A DNA stretch of 13,077 nt from Candidatus Bathyarchaeota archaeon (GTDB lineage Archaea; Thermoproteota; Bathyarchaeia; Bathyarchaeales; WUQV01). A program made the translations under genes and the position numbers. The notes under the pieces are model-generated. The model searched no databases. It had not been told where the DNA came from and saw only the letters and a list, made by a program, of their open reading frames with translations. This document shows, piece by piece, positions 6,103 through 13,050 of this stretch. Position 1 is the stretch's first letter. Every line of letters begins with the position of its first letter. The DNA lies in NCBI GenBank assembly GCA_009889585.1, contig WUQV01000280.1, positions 1 to 13,077 on the forward strand. The letters are read 5' to 3'.

Positions 6103-7215
6103 ATGAGCATCTCCTCGTACGTCTCGCGCCTCGCCGAAGTCCTCGTCGATTACTCGATTTCGATTAAGCCTGGTGAAGAGGTTCTCTATAGGTCGACGTA
6201 CGAAGCTTTGCCTTTGGCGATGGAAGTCGTAAGGCACTCGGTCTTACGCGGGTCTTATCCAATCGTCATGTTGGACGACGAGCTCATAACGGAGACGTTT
6301 TACAAGCACGCCGTCGAAGGCGTCCTTAAGCACGTCTCGAAGGTGGATAAGTTCGTAATGGAGAACGTAAACGCCATCATCACCGTCGTCTCTAGCACTC
6401 ATACGAGGTATTTGGCGTCGATAGATCCTGAGAGGATAAGGATCGTAAGCGCCGCTAGAAGGGAGCTTACGGAGATATTCCTGAGGAGAAGCGCTGAAGG
6501 ATCGTTAAAGTGGGTCGTAACGGCTTATCCGACTAAAGCCCTCGCCCAAGAGGCCGATATGTCGCTCATCGATTACGAAGGCTTCGTATTCAAAGCGCTT
6601 AAGGTCGATAGAAGTGATCCGATCGAGGAGTGGAAGAGGCAAGTCGAGTTCCAATTCAAGGTCGTTGAAATGCTCTCGAAGGCCTCCGAACTTCGCTTCG
6701 AGGGCCCGAACCTCGACTTAAGGCTAAGGATCGACGGCAGGAAGTGGGTAAACGATGAAGGCAAGCATAACATGCCTGGCGGCGAGATATTCACAGCGCC
6801 TGTCGAGGATAGCGTTGAAGGCATAATAGAGTACACGTATCCAGCCATATGGAGAGGAAGGGAGGTCGAGCGCGTTAAGCTACGGTTCAAGGAAGGCGTT
6901 GTCGTTGATGCTTCAGCTTTAAAGGGCGAGGACTTTTTGAAGAGGATGCTGGAGACGGACGATGGCGCTAAAAGGGTTGGAGAGCTAGGTATAGGGCTTA
7001 ATTACGATATAGCGAGGTTCACTAAGTCGATATTATTCGATGAGAAGATAGGTGGGACGATACATATAGCAATAGGAGCGGCTTACCCTGAGACTGGCGG
7101 AGTGAATAAGAGCGCAATACATTGGGATATGATAAGGGACATGAGGGAATCGAAGATATATGCAGATGGCGATTTGATATACGAAAACGGCAAGTTCATA
7201 AGAGGGGTAATCTAG
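6103..7215 (+). CDS. M29-family metallo-aminopeptidase (AmpS / thermophilic aminopeptidase type)
   Basis: 370 residues. M29 enzymes remove N-terminal residues from peptides using two metal ions. The ligands known from thermophilic aminopeptidases can be followed: Glu228 in MPGGEIF, Glu294 in VGELGIGLN, His321 in GTIHIAIG, and His340 and Asp342 in SAIHWDM. The 66-residue spacing between the two Glu ligands matches my memory of the Thermus enzyme (250 and 316). The second half (NYDIARFTKSILFDEKIGGT) is typical. The N-terminal domain is less conserved, as in the family. ATG at 6103 has no strong ribosome site; the TATA-like box suggests a short or absent leader. Probable role: cytosolic peptide turnover. 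Confidence 0.92.
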   Translation: MSISSYVSRLAEVLVDYSISIKPGEEVLYRSTYEALPLAMEVVRHSVLRGSYPIVMLDDELITETFYKHAVEGVLKHVSKVDKFVMENVNAIITVVSSTHTRYLASIDPERIRIVSAARRELTEIFLRRSAEGSLKWVVTAYPTKALAQEADMSLIDYEGFVFKALKVDRSDPIEEWKRQVEFQFKVVEMLSKASELRFEGPNLDLRLRIDGRKWVNDEGKHNMPGGEIFTAPVEDSVEGIIEYTYPAIWRGREVERVKLRFKEGVVVDASALKGEDFLKRMLETDDGAKRVGELGIGLNYDIARFTKSILFDEKIGGTIHIAIGAAYPETGGVNKSAIHWDMIRDMRESKIYADGDLIYENGKFIRGVI

Positions 7216-7614
7216 CATTAGATCGCTTTAAGCGTTTGTCAATAGCTATAGGCGTAAGCTTGACGAATCGTCCTTCACGTTTAGCTTCCTTTATTGATGG
7301 AGCAAAACAAATAAATCAGCTGAAGGCGTTATGATGCGAGCTTCACGACTCCCCTGCTGACTAAATCGAACGGGAATCTCGCTAGGGGGATTGAAAGACG
7401 CTAGGCTTGCGTGGAGGTCGCTGTCCGCGAGGCTCCTACTATCTTCGACATCTCTTCCGATCTGCTAGAGAGAACCCTGATGATAAGCAGGTTTTAACTC
7501 GATGAGTGAAACATGATCTTCACGCCAGAAGGCCTAAGAAGTACCGATAAAGCTGGAGCTGATTCGGCCGCATGGATCTGATAATCCATTAGATGCGATC
7601 AGCTGTAGCTGTTA
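7216..7614. other. Non-coding or decayed stretch between the aminopeptidase and a small gene
   Basis: No intact gene is supported. A short symmetrical run CGCTT-t-AAGCG (7224-7234) follows the aminopeptidase stop. On the minus strand one frame is open from 7493 to a stop at 7329-7331 apart from a single TAG (rc of 7401-7403); it reads IIRVLSSRSEEMSKIVGAS before the TAG and RLSIPLARFPFDLVSRGVV after it. This has a protein-like residue mix and may be a remnant, but I recognise no family. I saw no tRNA or CRISPR-like structure. Confidence 0.3.
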
Positions 7615-7626
7615 AAGAATATTTAA
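7615..7626 (+). promoter_or_regulatory. TATA-like box of the 81-residue gene
   Basis: AGAATATTTAAC is centred about 38 nt before the ATG at 7659, leaving room for a short leader that contains the strong ribosome site GAGGTGGT (7648-7655). Confidence 0.5.
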
Positions 7627-7658
7627 CTCGCGCCTGAAGTAATAATCGAGGTGGTCGC

Positions 7659-7904
7659 ATGAGCAGGGCTATACTAACGGCCATTCTCTCCGACATGCGC
7701 ATTCGATTGAGCGAGCTCGAAATCGAGGGGCTTTATCAAGAGCTCCTCGCTTACTTCGGGCTCGTAGGAGCCTTAAACGTATGTCAAGCCCTTGAGTCGG
7801 CTTGGAATGATCCGTATAACAGACGTGAGATGGAGGAGTTCATCAAGGCTTGGCTTAGGAGGCGAAAGAAGAAGGAAGAAGTTATCGCAGTCGGGGCTAT
7901 TTGA
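7659..7904 (+). CDS. Small hypothetical protein, mostly helical
   Basis: 81 residues. I do not recognise the family. The sequence is helix-rich: an acidic/leucine stretch (LSELEIEGLYQELLAYFGLV) followed by ALNVCQALESAWNDPYNRRE and a strongly basic segment (KAWLRRRKKKEE) near residues 64-74, then a short hydrophobic tail VIAVGAI. There is no membrane segment or metal motif. It is likely a real gene because it has a TATA-like box (7615-7626), the ribosome site GAGGTGGT with 3 to 4 nt spacing before ATG, and a coding-like composition. Its basic tail would allow nucleic acid binding, but this is only inference. No operon partner. Confidence 0.6.
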   Translation: MSRAILTAILSDMRIRLSELEIEGLYQELLAYFGLVGALNVCQALESAWNDPYNRREMEEFIKAWLRRRKKKEEVIAVGAI

Positions 7905-8339
7905 AACGTTCAAGCAAGGTAACCGCTGATCGAACCCTTATTTTAACATTAGGCTTGACCTTCACCTTAACTTGCTTCTTCCTCATTCCAGCTTCCTAGA
8001 TGAGGGCTCAAATTTCCTTTAGATTTTAAGCAATTCTTGGGGCTAAGGCTACATCAGTCAAGGTTTACGATGAAGGACGAATAATCGAAATCGATAGTTA
8101 GCTCGATCATGCCTTTGAGGGAAAAGGAACAGGCTTAAGGCGAGCCCTCAGAGCCGTACCTCGATCCCCTTAAGCTTAAGTCAGTACCCTTTATACCTTA
8201 TACATTTCGCTACTTCGCTTTCCTCGGCTAGCAACCGAACGGGTAAGCCATGAACTGACGAAGGTTCCTGTGGCGCACGGGGAAGGTAAAGTTAAAAAGT
8301 TAAAAGAGAGTCTGCGCTAACGTACGCTCGGTTAGCGCG
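7905..8339. other. Gene-poor stretch with inverted repeats and small coding-like fragments
   Basis: No intact gene is supported. It contains an imperfect inverted repeat (8113-8121 with 8145-8153, nine pairs including one G-T), a 12-base perfect palindrome CTTAAGCTTAAG (8169-8180) and a hairpin (8314-8338). Around 8031-8100 a + strand frame reads AILGAKATSVKVYDEGRIIE and stops at a TAG; it has no start and may be the tail of a lost gene. A leftward 29-codon frame (7986 to 7897, MRKKQVKVKVKPNVKIRVRS) is too short to support. Confidence 0.3.
8314..8338. repeat. Perfect 8-bp inverted repeat with 9-nt loop
   Basis: The arms are GCGCTAAC (8314-8321) and GTTAGCGC (8331-8338), separated by GTACGCTCG. 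It could form an RNA hairpin or be a binding site for a dimeric regulator. It sits just before the small frame at 8340 and 107 nt before the gene at 8446, so a regulatory role for that pair is possible. Confidence 0.5.
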
Positions 8340-8489
8340 TTGAAGGAGCGAATAGGTAGGCTCGTTGAGGAGAGGTTTCTTCCTAGGATAGGAAGGCTCA
8401 TACCCATGGAGCTACACGCCGAGCTCTTAAGGAAGTGTAAGGCACATGGTGGTCCGCGTAAGGGTAAAGCTGACGCTGACGAGGGGTAA
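8340..8489 (+). CDS. Possible 49-residue protein overlapping the retropepsin-fold-like gene
   Basis: The TTG at 8340 opens 49 codons ending at TAA 8487-8489. The sequence is strongly patterned: ERIGRLVEERFLPRIGRLIP, then MELHAELLRKCKAHGGPRKG and an acidic end. The frame is also open upstream to 8304, but no other start is present. It overlaps the next gene by 44 bases, an arrangement that suits a coupled pair. Family not recognised. The even heptad-like spacing of hydrophobic residues in the first 30 positions suggests an amphipathic helix that could bind a partner. It might instead be a fragment. Confidence 0.35.
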   Translation: MKERIGRLVEERFLPRIGRLIPMELHAELLRKCKAHGGPRKGKADADEG

Positions 8490-8889
8490 ATCGGTAGGAG
8501 CAGCTCGCGAAGCGGTTTGCGTCGCTAACGCCGGTTACGAATCGCTAAAGCCTGAGATGATGATCCCGGATAGGCTCGCCGAGGTCTTAGGCCTTTTACC
8601 GGAGCTCCCCGAGGGGGCTAGGTCTAAGATATATAGGACGGCGGCTGGGCCCATTAGGATATGCTTCGTTGATGAGTGCATTGAAGCAAAAGTTGTAGCA
8701 GAGGATAGGATGTCTGAGCTCGTTAAGTGCGGCATCGCGATATCAGAGCTTGAAGATGAGGTTCTTTTAAGCGATAAGTTGATCAGCGCCTTCGGGATAG
8801 CGATAGAGGACGCAGGGGAAGGCCTTTGGAGGTTTCGCGACGAGCCGCCGAGCAAGCTGAGGAGGAGCTATCCGCCTGAACTATGGTGA
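8446..8889 (+). CDS. Hypothetical protein, possibly retropepsin fold without the catalytic Asp
   Basis: 147 residues. The layout resembles archaeal clan AA-like proteins: N-terminal beta strands (VRVRVKLTLTRG), then the sequence VCVANAGYESLKPEMMIPDR, where active proteases would have a D-T/S-G triplet but here N28-A-G30 is found, then LAEVLGLLPELP, and a C-terminal part ending VLLSDKLISAFGIAIEDAG and LWRF. I recall similar uncharacterised archaeal proteins with the SDKL...LGI...WRF ending, but cannot name a family. If the fold is right, it has lost protease chemistry and may bind peptide or RNA instead. Start ATG 8446 follows AAGG closely; GTG at 8449 is an alternative. The upstream frame at 8340 overlaps it. 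Confidence 0.6.
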   Translation: MVVRVRVKLTLTRGKSVGAAREAVCVANAGYESLKPEMMIPDRLAEVLGLLPELPEGARSKIYRTAAGPIRICFVDECIEAKVVAEDRMSELVKCGIAISELEDEVLLSDKLISAFGIAIEDAGEGLWRFRDEPPSKLRRSYPPELW

Positions 8890-9520
8890 TGGAGGAAGGA
8901 CGCTGTAGCTCGACGACAAACCTTAGCTGCTCCTCCTTAACGTTATCCTTTACTTTTACTATTAGCGCTTGCTTCCTTATACTTTTCAAACTCAGTGACA
9001 ATTACTCCCTTCATATATTCTCGCCTTTTCGGCTCATAGCCTAAACCTCTTCATAATGCCTTCTAAAACTTCATGAACATTTCAGCGCTTTCAAGCGAAA
9101 GCATAAAGGAAGCACATTTAAGCTTAACTACTTCCCTTCTTTTTCGACTTCAACTTCGTTTAAGTTCCAAATATGCTAGAAGCTTTCCAATGATGTCGAC
9201 CAAGTCCTTTTCACGAAGCCTCGTCGCCAAGTGCTTTCCATGCAAGCCACCAGCTTCGTACGCTTTTGTTGAAGAAGCTCTTTATTCGCCCTACAGTACT
9301 TCGAGACGAGGTAATTCCATGCGTCGATAAGGGCTATCATAAGCCTCGATAGCTTTTGTATGAGAGTATCGATATGAGAAGAGATCCATCGGCCTTCCTT
9401 TTTCTAAGCGCCCTCAGTTTATAAGACTTAAGAATACAAAAGTTTCTTTAAACGCCTTCTTTTCAGCCTTCTAAGATCGCTTTATAGATAAGAGACATTA
9501 AATGTGAGCAATAACAAAAC
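8890..9520. other. Long gap containing a decayed leftward gene
   Basis: No intact gene is supported. The minus strand carries coding-like fragments broken by stops and a frameshift (described separately at 8943-9340). From 9341 to 9520 the sequence is AT-rich with several TATA-like runs, for example TTTATAAG near 9418 and CTTTATAG near 9480, and no frame of interest. The + strand frame at 9073-9330 (serine- and leucine-rich, 85 codons) is the complement of the decayed gene and is unlikely to be real. Confidence 0.4.
8943..9340 (-). pseudogene. Decayed leftward gene(s), family uncertain (possibly HEPN-like)
   Basis: Reading leftward from the ATG at 9340 the first frame gives MIALIDAWNYLVSKYCRANK and a basic segment. 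The coding-like signal then moves to another frame that reads GLHGKHLATRLREKDLVDII and ends LLAYLELKRS with TGA at 9150-9152. A further segment (9131 down to 8943) reads KLKCASFMLSLESAEMFMKF, then has TAG and TGA within 15 bases (9063-9065, 9051-9053), then resumes in the same frame with GYEPKRREYMKGVIVTEFEK. The helix-rich, charged character recalls HEPN or PaREP1-type archaeal proteins, but I cannot prove it. There may be one gene with several lesions or two adjacent remnants. No promoter or ribosome site was found. Confidence 0.45.
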
Positions 9521-9529
9521 CTTATATGG
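9521..9529 (+). promoter_or_regulatory. TATA-like box of the metallophosphoesterase gene
   Basis: CTTATATGG is centred about 26 nt before the GTG start at 9551 with no ribosome site between, fitting a leaderless transcript. Confidence 0.5.
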
Positions 9530-9550
9530 AAGCTTGCTTAAAGCTCATTT

Positions 9551-10501
9551 GTGGTTAAGACATATTTCGCTACTGACGTACATGGCTCAAACTTAGTTTG
9601 GAGGAAGTGGTTAAGCGTTCCAATGGTCCATAAGGCTAATGTCCTAATATTGTCAGGGGACCTCACTGGAAAGGTATTATGTCCGATAATGAAGAAGAGC
9701 GCTGATGAGTACATATGCCATGTCTTCGGTAGGTTATGGACTTTAAAAAGTTCAGAAGTTATGGAGATGATTGAAAGGGTATCTAATGTAGGCTATTATC
9801 CTTACGTGTGTACACAAGATGATGTTTTAGAAATTCAGAGGAATCCATCTAAAGGGGATGAGCTTATAAAGAATTTTATGATCCAAAGAATGGAGCAATG
9901 GCTTAAATGGTTAATTGAAAAAGTTAATGTTAAGGGAGTTAAGGTTATAGTCATGCCTGGAAACGATGATGAAAAAATTATTGATCCAGTCATAAAATCT
10001 TTTGAAGATCAAGGTGTTATATACCCATTGGATAAAGTAGTCGATTTAGGTTATAACTTCGAGATGATAAGCCTTGATTATGCTAATCTAACGCCGTGGA
10101 GTACTCCTAGGGAGCATCCAGAGGAACTATTGGAAAAGGTCATTGATAACCTCTTTAGCAAAGTTAAGGATTATAGCAAAACGATATGCAACTTTCATTG
10201 TCCACCTTATAATACTCGTTTAGACTTAGCGCCAAAGCTCGATAAACAATTGAGGAGGGTGAGGGTTATGGGACAGCCCGTCTTCGTTCACGTCGGAAGT
10301 AAGGCGATTAGAAAGGCAATCGAAAGATATCAACCGTTATTAGGCCTTCATGGACACATTCATGAATCCTTCGCTTCAGATAGGATAGGTAAGACGCTCG
10401 TCTTAAACCCAGGCTCTGAATATACAGAGGGGATTTTAAGAGGCTTTATTATCGAGTTAACGGAGAGAGGTGTGGATAAATTTTGGAAGGTGGAAGGTTG
10501 A
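9551..10501 (+). CDS. Calcineurin-like metallophosphoesterase
   Basis: 316 residues. The two-metal phosphoesterase motifs occur in order: DVHG (Asp9, His11), GD (Gly36-Asp37), GNDD (Gly137 to Asp140, where many members have GNH), His216 in FHCPP, and GHIH (Gly268 to His271). There is an insertion of about 60 residues between GD and GND compared with small members, including a stretch with several aromatics and Cys. The substrate cannot be inferred; such enzymes act on phosphodiesters or phosphomonoesters including nucleotides. Start GTG 9551 is supported by the TATA-like box 26 nt upstream and by the conserved DxH motif beginning at residue 9. It stands alone; codon use is more AT-rich than that of the aminopeptidase. 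Confidence 0.88.
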   Translation: MVKTYFATDVHGSNLVWRKWLSVPMVHKANVLILSGDLTGKVLCPIMKKSADEYICHVFGRLWTLKSSEVMEMIERVSNVGYYPYVCTQDDVLEIQRNPSKGDELIKNFMIQRMEQWLKWLIEKVNVKGVKVIVMPGNDDEKIIDPVIKSFEDQGVIYPLDKVVDLGYNFEMISLDYANLTPWSTPREHPEELLEKVIDNLFSKVKDYSKTICNFHCPPYNTRLDLAPKLDKQLRRVRVMGQPVFVHVGSKAIRKAIERYQPLLGLHGHIHESFASDRIGKTLVLNPGSEYTEGILRGFIIELTERGVDKFWKVEG

Positions 10502-10503
10502 GC

Positions 10504-10532
10504 CATCGCTTAACCCTAAGTTAACGGCGATG
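10504..10532. repeat. Inverted repeat directly after the phosphoesterase stop
   Basis: The arms are CATCGC-TTAAC (10504-10514) and GTTAA-cg-GCGATG (10520-10532): eleven pairs with a two-base bulge and a five-base loop CCTAA. It starts two bases after the TGA. No T-run follows, so it is not a classical terminator; it may protect the 3' end or be a binding site. Confidence 0.5.
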
Positions 10533-10675
10533 TATGAAACTATGTTATGATAGCAGTCCCTTTCCTTATGAATGCCTCTATTAGCAGTTCATGGTGACGT
10601 AAGTAAATCGACTAGCAAAGCTTCATAAAACTATGCTTAACCTGCCCAGTGTTAGAGAGCCATCTGCGTCATTAA

Positions 10676-11479
10676 TCATGCCTTACCCATCTTAATGAGA
10701 TATTCTCTTACCTCCTGCTGCAACTTGGGCCATGTTCCTATCGCCCTTCTTGCATCTTCCCGCAGCCTTTCGTAGTTTAACTCTCTATATCTATGGATGA
10801 GCATATGGAGTGTAGGTATAAGCTCGAGCAACATTCCAGCCGTCTTCTCACTTATAACGCCCTTATTCTTGCATATTTCAACGTAGTCCTTGTAGTACTC
10901 AGCTACGCCTAAGTTTAAAGAAGACACCAAGCATCTCAGTAGATCCACCATGCCTTCGATGGCCGTGTGTAAGGTTCTTTCAAAAATCTTCCTAAGGTCT
11001 TTATCCTTCTTTAACACTTCAACCTTCTCCTTCTCTAAGATCGATTTTAAATTATCGATGTACTCAGGGACATGTACAGTAATCCTAGCGATTAACGCCC
11101 TATCTAATGAATTACCATAGAGCCATCTATAAAACGCCTGTTCACTTTCTTCGGTAACATCAAGCACATCTAACGGAATGCTCCTCCTAACTTTCCCCTC
11201 AGTGGAGCCCCTATCGATGAGTTTTATTCCTTCCTTCAACACTTTGACGATGAGCATAGGAGGCGCCCTATCCATCTCTAGTATTGATACCTTATCCTCC
11301 GCTAGCTTTAAAACTCTCGATATTTCCGCTGAGAGATATGGTATAACTTTACGATCATTAACCAACACCGCTAAGTCGACATCGCTCGCTGGCATACCTC
11401 TTCCCTTAGCATAGCTGCTGAAGAGATAAGCTAATTCAACCTCGTGGAACCTAGAGAAAACTTCCCTTAGCTTGCTCAC
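10676..11479 (-). CDS. Single-chain nucleotidyltransferase-HEPN protein (MNT-HEPN fusion)
   Basis: 267 residues. The N-terminal domain is a minimal nucleotidyltransferase: LFSSYAKGRGMPASDVDLAV, with Ser21-Ser22 in place of the usual Gly-Ser and Asp33/Asp35 as the metal-binding pair. The C-terminal half (from about 115) is all-helical and resembles HEPN/HepT (DUF86): ALIARITVHVPEYIDNLKSI, then TLHTAIEGMVDLLRCLV, then LHMLIHRYRELNYERLREDA. In HepT the RNase motif is R-x4-H with a following Tyr; here His229 and Tyr231 are kept but the Arg position is Leu224. In two-gene systems the nucleotidyltransferase neutralises the HEPN RNase by modifying that Tyr. Start is GTG with AAGGAGAT just upstream (3-nt gap from GGAG). 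Could be a toxin-antitoxin relic or a nucleotidyltransferase with its own function. Confidence 0.8.
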   Translation of the reverse strand: MSKLREVFSRFHEVELAYLFSSYAKGRGMPASDVDLAVLVNDRKVIPYLSAEISRVLKLAEDKVSILEMDRAPPMLIVKVLKEGIKLIDRGSTEGKVRRSIPLDVLDVTEESEQAFYRWLYGNSLDRALIARITVHVPEYIDNLKSILEKEKVEVLKKDKDLRKIFERTLHTAIEGMVDLLRCLVSSLNLGVAEYYKDYVEICKNKGVISEKTAGMLLELIPTLHMLIHRYRELNYERLREDARRAIGTWPKLQQEVREYLIKMGKA

Positions 11480-11486
11480 GATCTCC

Positions 11487-11603
11487 TTAATAGCTTCTCC
11501 ACCCCCTCTTGCTGTGGACTTCGGCCTCAGGCCACTTCTTACAATTGTAGATGTCGCTCTTTAAAGTTTCTAAGCGCGCCCTTACAGCGTCCGAGGCTCC
11601 TAT
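11487..11603 (-). pseudogene. Coding-like frame without a start, upstream of the MNT-HEPN gene
   Basis: A minus-strand frame is open for 38 codons from 11603 and stops with TAA (11487-11489), where the stop runs into the ribosome site of the next gene, as in an operon. It reads ASDAVRARLETLKSDIYNCK, then KWPEAEVHSKRGWRSY. No ATG, GTG or TTG is present in it, and an in-frame TAG lies just upstream. The mix of residues is protein-like. It may be the 3' end of a lost partner gene. Family not recognised. Confidence 0.3.
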
Positions 11604-11613
11604 CTATATAAAG

Positions 11614-11620
11614 TAAAAAA
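11614..11620 (-). terminator. Oligo-T terminator of the permease gene (leftward)
   Basis: Read on the minus strand, CCCC-A-TTTTTT-A lies 9 to 15 nt after the TAA of the permease. Archaeal RNA polymerase stops at such T-runs without a hairpin. Confidence 0.4.
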
Positions 11621-11628
11621 TGGGGTCG

Positions 11629-12717
11629 TTATGCTGGTGGCAATTCAGCGTAAATACTTTTTACATCTATGCCTCTTTTTACATTATAAGTATACATCGA
11701 TAGGAACACTATCGCTCCGATGAACCAAACTATCCATAACCAGAATAGATCAGGCCATAGCGGAACGGCTGGTATGAACAACGCCCATATGTAACCTCCT
11801 AGCAAGAATCCGAGCACCCCAAGTATTGATATCACAGGGATGCCGGCGACCTCGAGTTTAAACCCAACTTCGTATAAGTCCCTCCTTACGTAAGGCAATA
11901 CGATGGCAGCCCAACAAGTAGGTATGGCGGAGAACCACCATATCCAAGTCGTATCTAACGCAGCGAACCCGGCTCCTAAGCCAGCGGGCCCGTAAACCAT
12001 AAGGCTGTAGCAACCTAAGGCCCCTAGCATGCCGAGGAACCATGTGAAGGCTATGGCCCAATGAGGCGATGAAAACCTTGCGTTAACGTCTGCGAACTTC
12101 TCTGGGAAGAACCTATCGAATGACCATGCGAAAATGTACCTTGAGCATATGAGGTATCCGGTAGGTAAGTAGTTTAACATCCAAAATGCCACCCCGATAG
12201 CTGGAAGGAGCTGAATTATCGGAGGTAACAACGGTATGGCTAAGGTCCCAGAGTTCGGGAAGATCGGCGCGTGAATTATCTTTTCTAAGTCGCCGTATGC
12301 CAATTTATAAGCCCATATGTATTGGGCTACGAACATTTTGTCGTAAGCCTTAACGAGGCCGAGCCATGGCAAGCCGACGTAGTAAATGGCTATTAAAATG
12401 CCAGCTATGGCGACGCCTATGAGGGCTGCCTTTTTAACCTCCTTAATCTCCCCTCCAACCGATGGAGCTGCTTGCCAAGTGCCGACCCAAGCCCATCCGA
12501 TGGCTACCGTTGAAACTAACGTGGCGGGTAAGCTAAACGTCCCGAACTTCTCTAGGTCAAATCCAGTTCGTAAGGCCAAATCCTGTATTCCTTCATAGGT
12601 CCCAGCTCCGAAGAAGGCGCCCCAAGCGACTTTAGTCGTCTCAGGCGTGGCCATAATGAACGCAAGCACCATCGGGATTGCGCCAATGATAGCTATGATG
12701 AACACGGTCCATAGCAC
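11629..12717 (-). CDS. APC-superfamily amino acid permease (N-terminal part missing or broken)
   Basis: The frame starting at GTG 12717 gives 362 residues with about eight membrane segments: VFIIAIIGAIPMVLAFIM; ATLVSTVAIGWAWVGTW followed by SVGGEIK (the loop motif of amino acid permeases); ALIGVAIAGILIAIYYVGLP; the IQLLPAIGVAFWMLNYLPTG region with CSRYIFAWSFDRFFPEKF; AIAFTWFLGMLGALGCYSL; TTWIWWFSAIPTCWAAIV; ISILGVLGFLLGGYIWALF; and FWLWIVWFIGAIVFLSM. The conserved order matches the second half of APC transporters, so amino acid or amine uptake is likely. The GTG lies inside a membrane segment and cannot be the true start: coding continues upstream to 13050 without a start codon. Family members are near 500 residues or more. 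Confidence 0.85.
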   Translation of the reverse strand: MLWTVFIIAIIGAIPMVLAFIMATPETTKVAWGAFFGAGTYEGIQDLALRTGFDLEKFGTFSLPATLVSTVAIGWAWVGTWQAAPSVGGEIKEVKKAALIGVAIAGILIAIYYVGLPWLGLVKAYDKMFVAQYIWAYKLAYGDLEKIIHAPIFPNSGTLAIPLLPPIIQLLPAIGVAFWMLNYLPTGYLICSRYIFAWSFDRFFPEKFADVNARFSSPHWAIAFTWFLGMLGALGCYSLMVYGPAGLGAGFAALDTTWIWWFSAIPTCWAAIVLPYVRRDLYEVGFKLEVAGIPVISILGVLGFLLGGYIWALFIPAVPLWPDLFWLWIVWFIGAIVFLSMYTYNVKRGIDVKSIYAELPPA

Positions 12718-13050
12718 TGCCCTAAGGACCCTTAGCCCAAGGAAGGTTATGATGCCGAATATCGCAACGATTACTACGGATAGCCCTAGTAACGCGCCTG
12801 GGTCCGTTAACGTACGTCCGAGCGAGATTAAGCCAGGGTCCTTCGTTATGAGGCCGTAGGCGCTGATAACCCCTCCGAGCGTCTCAAGCGCGAACCAGGA
12901 TAGGATGCCGTTGCAAAGGCCCGCCGGTATGCAATAACCGTTCTGACCTAGCGTTAACTTACGTAACCTAGGTCTTCCTGCCTCGTTAAACTCATGGGCA
13001 GGCTTTCGCCCTGAACGAAGGAAGAGGGCACATATATCTGTGCTAAATAC
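12718..13050 (-). pseudogene. Upstream in-frame extension of the permease without a start codon
   Basis: In frame with the permease, 111 further codons are open up to a TAA at 13051-13053. They contain two more membrane segments, CNGILSWFALETLGGVISAY and LSVVIVAIFGIITFLGLRVL, which count back as segments 3 and 4 of a 12-segment APC protein. No ATG, GTG or TTG occurs in this frame. The outermost 45 codons are hydrophilic and basic, not membrane-like, and segments 1 and 2 are absent from any frame up to the window end. Either a frameshift or rearrangement has removed the 5' end, or there is an assembly fault. Confidence 0.5.

Noticed and set aside
7122..7334. 70-codon + strand frame running out of the aminopeptidase
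   Set aside because: Most of it overlaps conserved metal-binding residues of the aminopeptidase in another frame, and its tail has no family resemblance.
7355..7380. tRNA T-loop-like string on the minus strand (GTTCGAT)
   Set aside because: The flanking bases do not pair as a T-stem and no acceptor or anticodon arm is nearby.
7470..7520. C/D box guide RNA candidate around TGATGAT and CGATGAG
   Set aside because: The C-like boxes are present but no properly placed CTGA boxes follow, so the required four-box layout is missing.
7897..7986. 29-codon minus-strand frame, lysine- and valine-rich
   Set aside because: Too short, no clear ribosome site, no partner; it could be a fragment but cannot be supported.
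9073..9330. 85-codon + strand frame rich in Ser and Leu
   Set aside because: It is the complement of the decayed leftward gene and shows no start signals.
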